Shown here: piece by piece, positions 49,666 through 59,754 of the stretch
How the letters are laid out: the number at the start of each line of letters is the position of its first letter
Numbering within the stretch: position 1 is the stretch's first letter
DNA from: Owenia fusiformis
Taxonomy: Eukaryota > Annelida > Polychaeta > Sabellida > Oweniidae
Reading direction: 5' to 3'
Assembly: GCA_903813345.2 (NCBI GenBank)
Contig: CAIIXF020000005.1
Coordinates: 17,427,375 to 17,487,374, forward strand
Length of the DNA stretch: 60,000 bases
Notes under the pieces: generated by a model
What the model was told of the DNA's origin: nothing
Seen by the model: only the letters and a program-made list of their open reading frames with translations
Database searches by the model: none
Position numbers and translations under genes: made by a program

Positions 49666-49986
49666 TTAAGAGTTTTCTTGAGGCAACACCGACAGACGCC
49701 ATATTATTACCACCTTGCAGGGCCTGTTCTAGGGGTTCTAGTACTAGTTGAGAAGGCATTTAAATTGCTATATTGACGTGAGCAATATTGTGTCGGGCGT
49801 TAATGACTTTAGTCGGGCAATAATGACATTTTCCGCCCGGCTATGTTTCCCGGGAAAAGTGATATCGTTCAGTGCGTAAGATTTTCTATTTCAAATTTGC
49901 TATTTCAGCCCTGGTCATTAACGGTGGTGCCTGCGGCCCTTGGTCCAATATTTCACTATATTGCCCTTTGAAATGACGTTATTGTA

Positions 49987-50966
49987 CAGGGTGTCCAAAA
50001 AAATAACTCGGTCAATTTTGCATATTTTGCCTTGAAATTTCAGAATTATTTAGTTCATTCAATGTGAATTTTGTTGTGAAAGTTTGATAATAATCTACCA
50101 ATTGAGTCAAAAACTACAGCTCCTTACAAAACATGCCCCAAATGTGCAAATCTCATCTCTATGCACAATTCAATCCGGTGAACAAAGCTGTTGATGATCC
50201 TCCTACACACATGTCTTTCTGAATGGACAAATTTGTTCCAAGAACAATTGCTACTGGGGCTATCTTCCTCCTGATGAAGTGTTACATCATCCATTGCATT
50301 CTGAACAATGCACTCCCTGAGTGGCAATGAGGAAACATGGATCATCAGTCCCTTTTGGTTCGAAGGTGACTGGGGACTTGCTATCACCATGAACAAGGAC
50401 CAGTAAGTTCTCACCAAGTTTTGGAGGTCACTAAGCACCAGAAGGGACATCTAAGGAGATAATTAAGCAGTGGTTTCAACAAGCCAACACCACCCCAACA
50501 CTGCAAATGATATGCTGAAATGGTTTATATATATAGGCAATGCTTTGGTGGTCAGCTCATCAGTTGCAGAACGCAAACCATATGGGCAGCTCATTCGCCA
50601 GATCTAAATCCACCAAATTTTCATCTTTGAGGATTTCTCAAAGTCATTGTGTATACTGACAGGCCCCTAACAATCTTAAGAGGGTAATAACTACCCCAAT
50701 AAATACCATCCACATTAATGTGTATAGGTCAGGGTCATTAACAACTTTGTTCGCAGGATTCGTTTATGCATGGAGAGGAAAAGTGCCCACTTTGAGCATG
50801 TTTTGTAAAGGACCGTAGTTTTTGACACAATTAACAGATTATCATCAAACTTTCAGATCAAAATTCACATTGAACGAACTAAATAATTCTTAAATTTCAA
50901 GGCAAAATATGCAAAATTGATCGAGTTATTCAACTTTCTTACGGTCCTGTTTTTTTGGACACCCTG
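49987..50966. mobile_element. Mariner-family element with ~230-bp ends, both carrying the transposase C-terminus
   Basis: Termini CAGGGTGTCCAAAAAAATAA and TTTTTTTGGACACCCTG, each next to TA (49,985-49,986; 50,967-50,968). Arms include TCAATTTTGCATATTTTGCC and TGAAATTTCAGAATTATTTA. Both arms also hold the same coding segment in opposite orientation: RRIINSFVHRIELC...HLGHVL on the minus strand (~50,131-50,215) and RVINNFVRRIRLCMERKSAH with FEHVL on the plus strand (~50,733-50,810). Confidence 0.88.
50480..50810 (+). pseudogene. Broken mariner-family transposase (C-terminal third)
   Basis: Plus-strand traces in order: QWFQQANTTPTLQM (the family usually has a catalytic Asp after QWFQQ; here Ala), then a TGA stop, QTIWAAHSPDLNPPNFHL, another TGA where Trp is usual, GFLKVIVYTDRPLTIL, and finally RVINNFVRRIRLC to the stop TAA. 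The HSPDLNPP motif holds one catalytic Asp of the family. Stops and the lost Asp show it is inactive. Confidence 0.85.
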
Positions 50967-50974
50967 TACTATTA

Positions 50975-52018
50975 GCATTTAACTTTGAGACACGGTCCCC
51001 AATGATAAATGGCTCAATGGAGACAGAGCGATCTCTTCTTCTTGCGAATGGCCACTTAAAATCAACATTTAGAATACCTGAATTTGTCAGTTTTCTCGAC
51101 AGACGTGGAGAGTCCCACTCGATGTTCCTCCTTTTTGGCGCTAGACTGGGATGAAGCGTGTTTAGCCAGTCGCCGTCCGCCGCGACTGTGGCTTCGGAAC
51201 CTTTTATCATTTTTAGTGCATCACAACATTTGCCCTCTGGGTGTCTAGCGTTGTCATATAATAGTGTATTATATAAAAAAATCTTCGATTTACAATGGAG
51301 TTCTTTGGAATGGACACAATTTCAACATATAAAATATTTTGATTTTTCAATGTTCTGGACAGACGTGGAGAGCACCGTTGGATATGCCTTCATTTGAATG
51401 CTGGACAGCGGTGAAACAAGTCACAGCCCACAGCTCTGCTTTCGAAATCATTCGCCATAAGAGGATTGTTATCAATATCATCAACTCCGGATGTTGACAC
51501 TGAAGTACTCTAGCCAGGTACACAAGGGCTAACACAACCAAATGCTATTACATGCGTATTCCCATCTAAATGATTTGTCTTTCAGAGAAAACTAAGATTT
51601 GTGGACATGTTTTGCATTATGCCATCATACCCCAGTATGTCCTCTGTCTCTGTTTGAACCAAAACTCCACACGAGTGCCATCTATTCACTCTGACGGAAG
51701 GATCAACAAGTTGTGTGTCCCCTAACAGTAAGTTCATTAGTAGGCGGTAAGTAGAAATTGTACAACAACCTAATTGACACGTATCATAATATCTGGGTGA
51801 TATCTTTAACGTATACACAGATTAAACGTCAGACAAGAGGCAGAGAGATGATTAAGTCAATAACTCAGAAGTGTTCTTTACTTATAGATGAAGAAGATTT
51901 CCGATAAAAGAGTTTAATAGTTGAGTTGACCCAAGTCATACCATTGGAAAGCTTTAACGCCGTACTTTAAGAATTTGACTCAGAGAATCTGCGATGAATA
52001 GTCTAGAAAGCGAACGCT
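50975..52018. other. Non-coding stretch
   Basis: No gene recognised. GTCCAATGGCC-type or repeat structure was not evident; AGACGTGGAGAG appears twice (~51,101 and ~51,361). Open frames are under 100 codons without recognisable domains. Confidence 0.4.
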
Positions 52019-52028
52019 TCAAATTACT

Positions 52029-52109
52029 TACCCTGCGTGCAGAGTCTAGTTAAACTACAGAAGACGAAGCTCTCTTTTATGAAGTGAAGTCAAACGAATG
52101 CAAAGGGTA
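52029..52109 (+). mobile_element. ~80-bp micro-transposon, copy 2 (81 bp)
   Basis: Starts TACCCTGCGTGCAGAGTCTA and ends CGAATGCAAAGGGTA. It is flanked by perfect 9-bp duplications CAAATTACT at 52,020-52,028 and 52,110-52,118. Confidence 0.92.
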
Positions 52110-52119
52110 CAAATTACTC

Positions 52120-53880
52120 CCATTAATTATTCATTCTAGACGATCGTAACGTTCGTTAAGTTATACATACCGTCGTGAGCGCTTAGTTTAGTTCTAGATT
52201 CAAGACGTTACATTTTAAGAAACTATTAGTCAAACGAATGTAAAGCGTTTCAAGTGAAGCGCGAATTCTTAATGACTACTTTAGTTCTCATTGTTCTAAA
52301 ACAAATCACGCCGTACACAGACTTTATTGATAAAATTAGACTACTTATCCCTGCAACCAACAACTATGTTATTTTGTGTATATGAATCAGGAATTGTCTG
52401 ATGGGAATCTAAAGGAGGACAGCCACGACATCAGTTTATCAGTATCTTGATTCACAGGGACCCGTTTGAAAGTGACATTGAGTTGAACCCGAGTAAGCAA
52501 GCATGCTGAGCACATCATTTTTCTGGATCATCACATATGAAATCTGTGGTTCCAAATGAGGGGTAATGATAAATCCAGAACAATGAATCGGCCAAATACA
52601 GGTATATGGTGTCAAGCTTTATGCGTTTGACGGTGTAATGATGGTGCTTTTATCTCTTGATAATTACTTGGCTAATACTACTAATAATCTCCCATTACTT
52701 GTCGTATTAATCGATCATTATCATTTCGGATAAGTTTCAAATTGGACAACCCCAGCGGACCAAGTAATGCTTCGTTAAACCACATCGCAGGCTGACAATA
52801 CCACCAATTAACGTCAAGATAACACCGCAGAAGCATCCTTTCTAGATCATGGCGCAGGGGATTTGAAATACAATCAAACGGACGATGACTCCGTGGACCT
52901 TTAGTACTTAAAGGTCACAGTAATGTTCTGTTCATTTTCTAAAACGTCCAACAGTTCTGATTTCATTTTTCTGATGATTACTTCAATTTTCAATTTTAAT
53001 TTCATCTGAAAAAGAATGAAAATAGAAACTTTTGATTTTGATAATCTTTTTTGCATTCGCTCGTATATATATATTCTTTCAGAAAATAAAATTATGATTG
53101 CAAAGAAACTGTTGGCATAATTTTTGCAAAGATTCCTAAATAAATATAGTAAGTAGAAAACTTATTGTGAAGGTGAACCTGCCTTAAAACAGGTAAATGG
53201 TGTGATGGCAATGAAGATTTGGATAACATTTCTCGAGGACACCAATGACTGGTCGTGACATAGGATATAGTATGGAATAGATACATGTCTACAGTAATTC
53301 CTGATCGATAAACATTGGTCAAGTTTACAATCTAATTAATTACCAACACTGCTCTTGTAATGGCTGGTACCACGTGACGTGACATGAAGAGATACCTCGA
53401 TGCCAAATATTATATAGGATTAATTACGTTTTATATTTATTTGAATTTGAGTGATAGATTGCAGTCAAATAAAGACTAAGCTATCATAAACAACAAAACC
53501 GGATGCAAACACAGACAGAATTCAATATCAATTGTAAAACAAATGCTAAGCCAAGTGAGCTTAACTCATTATAATGACTATTATTATAGTATTGTCTTAT
53601 ACACGGTGTTATAATATAACACCCGAAAACAATAAAGCCTACAGCTGTGAGAACGTTATCTAGCATTCTTTATGAAACATATTTTTTATGAAACAATTAG
53701 AAATGAGAGTTCACTTGCTATAAAAATTGCAAAGATGCATATTAATATTGTTTTAATATTGGGGATTCTGAAAGATGGGAAACTCAAAATAGCATCATAA
53801 ATATCATACTTCAGATTATTCTGAATTGCATTGGATTACATGGTTTTAATTAAAGGATACAGAACAATATAGAACGCTAA
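52120..53880. other. Upstream region of the GPCR gene
   Basis: No coding exon recognised; open frames here are short. No clear TATA box near the ATG. Any 5' UTR exons or promoter lie here or further left. Confidence 0.4.
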
Positions 53881-53884
53881 TTGC

Positions 53885-55057
53885 ATGGATAACATTCCAG
53901 GTAATGCGACGTTCGTGCATAACGGTGCAGACATGGATAAACCGCCCATAGGAAACCTCAGCGATATAGCCGAAGTTATCATTGACGGTGAAACTAGTTT
54001 GGATGATAATATGCCTATCAAGACCGTTCTACCGTTACTGGGTCAAGTTGCGACAAAAATGGATCTATATTACAAACCTGTGATCACGTTAATAGGGCTG
54101 ATATCCAATGCATTCATGGTTATTACATTAAATACCCCTGAACTGAGGACACTATCGATAGCTTCGTATTACGTAGCACTTGGAGTCTCGGATATCATTT
54201 ACCTAGCCGCATCCTTTCTTATCTGGTTCCATAAAGTCGGGGTAAATGTTTTACATGTCAATGGTTTGTGTCAGGTATTGATGTATTTGACATACACGAG
54301 TAATTTCATCTCGACGTGGCTATTGCTGAGTCCAGTCATAGAAAGAGTGGCGCTACTGTGTAATGTGAACTGTGATGTTAAGAAACCGAGTGCCGTGATA
54401 GGGTTCGTCATTAGCCTCGCCGTGTTGTTCTACACGTACATTCTCTGGACGCTCGGTGTCTATAAAGGACCTATGGGCACTGTGTGTGCACCAAAAGAAC
54501 AATACAGAGACCTTACAGATACATTATTCAAGATCGACTCTATCGCCAATTCATTGATTCCAGTTGTTATCACAGTCCTGTGTGTCTCGATACTCTTATC
54601 GGCTACTTTTTCCCGGACGTATAGACGCTATAGTCGCCATAGACGCTTAAGTCATTGTCGACGGGATGACAACCAAAAAGGAAGACCTGGCGTTTTACCT
54701 TTGAACACAGAAGATCAAGATTCTCAATACATGTTGATATTTGTTCTTGTAATCACAATATCGTCATACATATTGACGCTTCCAGCGGCCGTTGAGCGCC
54801 TCAAGTTCTTGTTCAGGGGTTCCGCTGGGCAAAAGGCAATCACCATTTATGATATATGGAGAAATGCGATTTTTATATGTATTCAACTGACCAGTTTCAG
54901 TACGAAACTTCTAGTCTGTATGTTTTTCAGTAAATTAAGACGCATTTTATATCAGAACATTAGACGATGTTTCAAAAGAGAGGACAATGATTTGGGACCA
55001 ACTTCGACTGAAGAACTTGCTCGTATCACAATCCCGAACTTGCCAACACCAACTTAG
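53885..55057 (+). CDS. Rhodopsin-like (class A) GPCR, probably a peptide receptor
   Basis: An intronless 390-aa plasma-membrane receptor. The extracellular N-terminus (1-60) has N-glycosylation sites at N7 and N24. TM1 ~62-83 (GLISNAF), TM2 ~90-115 with LGVSD, TM3 ~127-155, TM4 ~168-192, TM5 ~222-241 with P226, TM6 ~282-305 with P300, TM7 ~327-347. C129 and C201 form the usual TM3-ECL2 disulfide pair. The third inner loop is basic (RRYSRHRRLSHCRRDD). Departures from the family: DRY is replaced by IERV (153-154 E-R kept) and NPxxY by an unrelated sequence (SFSTKLLVCMFF). The layout resembles invertebrate FMRFamide/TRH-like peptide receptors that have expanded by retroposition. The ligand cannot be told, and it does not look like a GnRH/AKH receptor. 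The ATG follows in-frame non-coding sequence. Confidence 0.88.
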   Translation: MDNIPGNATFVHNGADMDKPPIGNLSDIAEVIIDGETSLDDNMPIKTVLPLLGQVATKMDLYYKPVITLIGLISNAFMVITLNTPELRTLSIASYYVALGVSDIIYLAASFLIWFHKVGVNVLHVNGLCQVLMYLTYTSNFISTWLLLSPVIERVALLCNVNCDVKKPSAVIGFVISLAVLFYTYILWTLGVYKGPMGTVCAPKEQYRDLTDTLFKIDSIANSLIPVVITVLCVSILLSATFSRTYRRYSRHRRLSHCRRDDNQKGRPGVLPLNTEDQDSQYMLIFVLVITISSYILTLPAAVERLKFLFRGSAGQKAITIYDIWRNAIFICIQLTSFSTKLLVCMFFSKLRRILYQNIRRCFKREDNDLGPTSTEELARITIPNLPTPT

Positions 55058-55086
55058 CTCAGATATTTGTTTGCTTTGTACATGTT

Positions 55087-55104
55087 AATAAAATTCTAAA
55101 TAAA
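55087..55104 (+). terminator. Poly(A) signals of the GPCR gene
   Basis: Two AATAAA hexamers at 55,087-55,092 and 55,099-55,104, 30-47 bp after the stop codon. Confidence 0.6.
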
Positions 55105-55138
55105 ATGGAATTATATTGTCCATTGATCAGCGAATGTA

Positions 55139-56180
55139 CGAGGGGTGATCTATAAGTAATGGGCGCTTTTTTACACGGATGTTTTTTATGGACCTGTCTC
55201 TTTGATTTTTTCACCAGTGATACATCATTCAGTTATCTATCAACTCTGAAGATTCGAAGACCAAATATGTAATGCGTGTTGATATATCTTTATTTTCGTG
55301 AAGGGGGTACAGGTACCCCGAGACCGACATTTACGTCACATATTCTGAAGTAATGCCAATTTGGCCTTTTTGATATGCCAAAAGAGTTGTGTTGTTTGAA
55401 TATCATGCTGCCTGTGGTAACACATAAAAGATTATAGTATTTTGATGTCAAAGTGTTGTATGGTCAAGGTTTGCAGGTTGATTTGAGATTGCACTGTGGA
55501 AGAAGGGGTTAGTAAGAGGAGGTAACACCGTACTCCATGTGGACAATGCCCCTGCCCAAATATCTCAAACTGTGCAGGATACAATATCCCTGGACCTGAA
55601 TATGAAGCCCTTGGCCCATGCAGCCTTTAGTCCACACATGACTTATTTATTTCTATACTACTTATTTCTGTAGAGAAAGGATGCAGGTTTAATGACATTG
55701 ATGAAATAGAACCAGCTGTGTAACTGCAGCTTTCTACCATGTCAGAGAATGGATTTGGCCTTGTCTTTCAATCTTGGGTTAAGAGGATAATGATGAGAGT
55801 GTAGCACTTAATGGAACCAATGTATAGGGCTCTGTAAAATGAAGGTGGCATAAATGCCACAAAGTGATGACAAAATATTCAAAATCATGGCGTAATCGGG
55901 TGTAATTCATAACCATCATGGATCGTTTTGTTCAACTTGCATTAAACTGCATTGCACGTTAAATGAGCTAAATAGCTTCAGAATGTGTGACTTTATGTCG
56001 GTCCCGGGGTACCTATACCTCCTTCACAGAAATAAAGATATATTAAAATATATTACATGCTTTGTCTCCAAATAGAAAATAGTAAATTGAATGATGTATC
56101 ACTGGTGAAAAAATTAAAGAGATTGGTGTATAAAAAGCATCTATGTAAAAAAGCGTCCATTACTTGTTGATCACCCCTCG
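55139..56180. mobile_element. Mariner-like transposon relic, ~210-bp inverted ends
   Basis: CGAGGGGTGATCTATAAGTA on the left and TACTTGTTGATCACCCCTCG on the right, each next to TA (55,137-55,138; 56,181-56,182). Arms continue through CACCAGTGATACATCATTCA and GTACCCCGAGACCGACAT, mirrored at 55,975-56,110. A second TCACCCCTCG directly follows the right end. Confidence 0.88.
55527..55673 (+). pseudogene. Broken mariner transposase fragment
   Basis: The frame reads TVLHVDNAPAQISQTVQDTI ... AFSPHMTYLF before a stop. HxDNAPA is the mariner second catalytic block; in the third block the Asp of the usual SPD is His. The N-terminal half is absent or unreadable and further stops follow. Confidence 0.8.
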
Positions 56181-56548
56181 TATCACCCCTCGCGATCGTA
56201 TGAAACGAAAGTCCTGACAAATTACGGAAACTGAACGGAAGAAATGTATGTGTTGCAATCGACCCAACAATGTAAGTCCAACATAGTATACTATGGTATA
56301 TTATGATTTAAGCTCTATCATGGTATACCATACAAGCTCATCAGAGTATACCATTGTAAGCCTATCATGTTATACCATACATTATCATCAGTAGATAGAA
56401 GATATAAAATTGTTTGTAAATCTTTATATTTCATAAAAATCTGATGGTCTTTGCAATAGCTTTCTTTGGCGGTTTGCAGTATCAAGTCATGACAATGAGT
56501 ACTGATTCAATGATTTGTGGGTTGTTTGAAGCAAGGGGTTCATGTATC

Positions 56549-56996
56549 ACACCGGAATAGCCTGACAACGGTAAAGTCAGATACCGTTGTCACAAAGTGC
56601 GGACATAACCGTAGCTTCAACTCTTCAATCACTTGGTCCTCGTTTCATGGGACTTAATCGTCGCTAATTCTGTGCATGTATTAAGCTCTCGTGATAATGT
56701 ATCATATATGAAATCGCAATTTCGATCAAATTGGGTCGTGAATCGCTACAATATTGCGCCTTCGATAACGTCAATGATAATCTGAATTTGGGACAACGGG
56801 ATATGGTAAATTATTTAAGAGTGAAGAGTTGAAGCGACGGTTATGTTCGTCATTTGTGTACCCTTTGCATTCGTTTGACTTCACTTCTTAAAAGAGAGCT
56901 TCGTCTTCGTAGTTTAACTAGACTCTGCACGCAGGGTATCATTTGTGACAACGGTATCTGACTTTTAGTTGAGCCGTTGTCAGGCTATTCTGGTGT
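56549..56996. mobile_element. MITE family 2, copy 2 (interrupted)
   Basis: ACACCGGAATAGCCTGACAA ... TTGTCAGGCTATTCTGGTGT. The interior matches the reverse complement of 25,890-26,399 (CAATCACTTGGTCCTCGTTT, CATGTATTAAGCTCTCGTGA, TTTCGATCAAATTGGGTCGT). Its right arm is split by the micro-element at 56,859-56,938. Confidence 0.92.
56859..56938 (-). mobile_element. ~80-bp micro-transposon, copy 3 (80 bp), inside MITE family 2
   Basis: TACCCTTTGCATTCGTTTGA ... GCACGCAGGGTA, reverse orientation relative to copies 1 and 2. It is flanked by perfect 9-bp duplications TCATTTGTG at 56,850-56,858 and 56,939-56,947. The uninterrupted sequence is visible in the other MITE copy. Confidence 0.95.
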
Positions 56997-56999
56997 GTG

Positions 57000-57314
57000 T
57001 AAGCAGCTTGAAGAGAGGCAGAAGGTAGGTAGAATATTTACTGACAGCAATAAGGAACATGTGCACTCTTAAACCAGACACAATGCATAATCACATTCTT
57101 GAGTTATGATAACCTCTATCGTTTTTTCACACAAGACCATGTTTTTTTAATTTTAAGTTTTACGTGATAGTTCATGCTTCGTAATCTGATATAGGAGAAA
57201 GTGATAATAACTGCCTTGCTGTGTCTGAATATCAGTTTGATGATTTGATTCTATCCTTAACTTGTAATCGTCGTTACAATTGGTTAGTTAATTGGTTAGT
57301 TAAACCACGAGCAG
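57000..57314. other. Spacer downstream of the CNBD2-like gene
   Basis: Presumed 3' UTR and intergenic DNA of the minus-strand gene. No convincing minus-strand AATAAA was pinned down. GGTTAGTTAA-type short repeats occur at 57,280-57,325. Confidence 0.35.
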
Positions 57315-59754
57315 TTAGTTAACCGGCGGTAGTTTGATACTTGTTCTTGCATCGTGCATGTTTGTTTTCTTCAAATTGATTGCACCGACTGTGTTCTGCA
57401 TAGCAACGTGTTTGTGTAGATCCCAGTTGATCGTAAGACCAAGATTTTCTTGTAGGTAGGCATCTGATGGGTATGGAAACACCTGAAATACAAATCAAAT
57501 AAATTATTCAACGGCATGCGCAAAGAAACACTCAAGGTGTTGCTCCCAGCATTCCTTGTCGATTCAATGATACTCATAAATGAACACCATAGTAAATAAT
57601 TACTACCCCCCCCCCCCCCCTCCCCAAGTAAATGAATATAGTACAGATCTAAAGGATTATTGGCTGGCAATCTTCCTTGCCTGCAATATAAAAAACAGCC
57701 ACAGCCACCCGGGCACAGCCATTTCAAGCATGCGTATTTATTGTTTACCTCAAATGCTTGAGATGATAGCATGTGATAAAATATATTGTGTGTAATTCTA
57801 TGCTTTTCTGCGTATTTGGGTAACTTGAACTGCGGCTGTTAGTTTTTCTAATTGAAACGATTTGGTTTTCAATGTTTATTGTAGAAAGTACATATAAACA
57901 AAACATAGTAATGTGTCAATCGTCCTCAGGCCTTGCAGTCATATTGATATACAAAATAAGGTGGGGACTTGATTGGATCATGAGAGAGACCAATTAAAGC
58001 AATTTAATGAATGGATGAATGAATGAATTTGAGAGATAAAATGATGAGAAAATTATACCATTTATCTATAATGCTTTCTCTTTCTTTTTTATTTATTTCA
58101 TTTTTATTATTTGATTATTTGGTCGTTTAAAATAAGTAATTTCTGGAGCTCTGTGAGCAGATTGTTTCTGAGGAAAATTACTTTTTTAAGATGGAGTATG
58201 GAAGCACAAAAATGCCAAATCGCCAAATAGTATCGCAACAAAAGTAGTTAGGAGTAGGAATCCCCTCCACTCTCCTCTTATATCCCAAAGTATGATCTGA
58301 TGCACAAAGAAATAATATCCGACATCTACAATGGCCAATTACTTACATCATCTCTGAGACGGTTCATGAGTCTCTGTCCAACATTTTCTATGTAGAACTT
58401 TTTGTTTATCAGCACACATTCTGCTCCGTTGCTGACAAGGCTGAAGGAAGGTTGGGGACCACAAGTGAATTCAGCGATACCCTAAGTCAATAAAAGGGTA
58501 AACGTACATCAGGTTTAGAAAATCATAAATTAGTAAAAGAAAAATATATGTAAATGGATCAAGCAACATTACTGTTTGAACATTTATCATTTTAAGAATA
58601 TATCAAAAGTACTTACAAAGACAGATCCCTTGGTGAGCGTTTGAACCTCGACAAAACAAGGCTGATCCGCAGGTTGTTGGACACTGAGTGGTTGCTTGAC
58701 GGTTTTATCTTTATTGAACTTCCTGGATTTTCTTTCTTTCTTCTTATCACAATTCTTCTCAGAATCGTTATTGTCTGATGTCTCCATAAAGCGAACAGCT
58801 TTTGAACCTGGATAACAAATGTCTCTACTTACTACATTAAATTGGAAAAAACAAAAACAAGTTGCCTACTTATGAAAATGACATACCCATGGACCAGATT
58901 GTACTCTTCAATATATTACGTTAAGCAATTTCAAAAACAAGTTGCCTAATTATAAAAAAAATAATATTTTAGAGCATCAGGATGAGAATAATTACTACTG
59001 TAAAAGAAGCTCTCTTTAAAGAAGCGAAAGGAAACTATTGATGAAGAAAGTACAGTAGCTAGCTTAGTATAAGTATCAATCTACGTACGTGTCATAGCTT
59101 CGATAGTCTCTTCTTTGGACAATGCTTTGTTGTTAAGCGACTGCTCAGGCAAGTTTTGGTTTGGCAAGTTTAGGTTTGGCAAGTTTTGATTGTTTGAATC
59201 TGATTGTATTTTGGTTTCTGTAGCAGTAGCGACAGTAGTGGAATCTTCAGTAGTTAAATCTCTTGTAGAAACTTTTGATATATCGTTCATGTTTTCAAGC
59301 TCTTTTGTGTCTTTTGTCGAAGTCTTCAGAGATAGATTAGTTCCAGTCTTTATTAGGAACGGTCCCTAAAACAAGCACAATTCCAAACATAATATTAACA
59401 AGTATTCAGATACAAAACGTACGTTTTTACCAATCAGATTTGATACACAGCATTACGTCTTTTTATCAGTCTGACTTTTTCTGTGATCGACTACAAATTG
59501 TAAAAACATTTTCAAAACAAGTTCTTTACCTTTGAAGTCAGTGACATCATTGTGTCCGTTCTCTCCGTCTTCATTTCATTGCTTGTAACTTGCGACACAT
59601 TTGTGGTAGCTTCTTTTGCTGCATGTTCTTCGTCTTCTTTTCGTTGATCTTCTTGACCTTCAGTTTCTGTCAATTCGTTCCCATCAACATCGTTTTCGAC
59701 ATCAGTGCCTCTGTTACTTTTAAATGTTTGAATAACATTAACCGTCTGCTTGAA
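57315..59754 (-). CDS. Cyclic nucleotide-binding domain protein, CNBD2-like (3' five exons, partial)
   Basis: C-terminal part of an intracellular protein. Minus-strand exons, in coding order, are 59754-59530, 59365-59089, 58807-58617, 58481-58347 and 57482-57315; all phases match (0, 1, 0, 0) with GT-AG sites, giving ~331 residues to the TAA at 57,315-57,317. The first three exons are mostly low-complexity: Glu/Asp/Thr-rich (NDVDGNELTETEGQEDQRKE), an Asn-Leu-Pro repeat (NLPNLNLPNQNLPEQ) and a Lys-rich stretch (KNCDKKKERKSRKFNKDKTV). Exon 3 ends VEVQTLTKGSVF and exon 4 continues GIAEFTCGPQPSFSLVSNGA with ECVLINKKF, the late beta-strands of a cyclic-nucleotide-binding fold. The ending FPYPSDAYLQENLGLTINW resembles the C-terminus of CNBD2-like proteins known from sperm and ciliated tissues. 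The 5' part lies past the right edge. Ligand binding cannot be judged from this part. Confidence 0.82.
57602..57624. repeat. Poly-C tract
   Basis: A run of about 17 C with one T interruption, in the region between the last CNBD2-like exon and its upstream neighbour (intron). Frames across it (57,371-57,795, both strands) are not real exons beyond the one listed. Confidence 0.8.

Noticed and set aside
53885-55057. GPCR as the receptor for the linked neuropeptides
   Set aside because: Only proximity supports it. Its motifs do not match GnRH/AKH/corazonin receptors.
57371-57795. 133-codon minus-strand frame and its plus-strand counterpart
   Set aside because: The true CNBD2-like exon (57,315-57,482) uses another frame; the long frame crosses intron and a poly-C tract.
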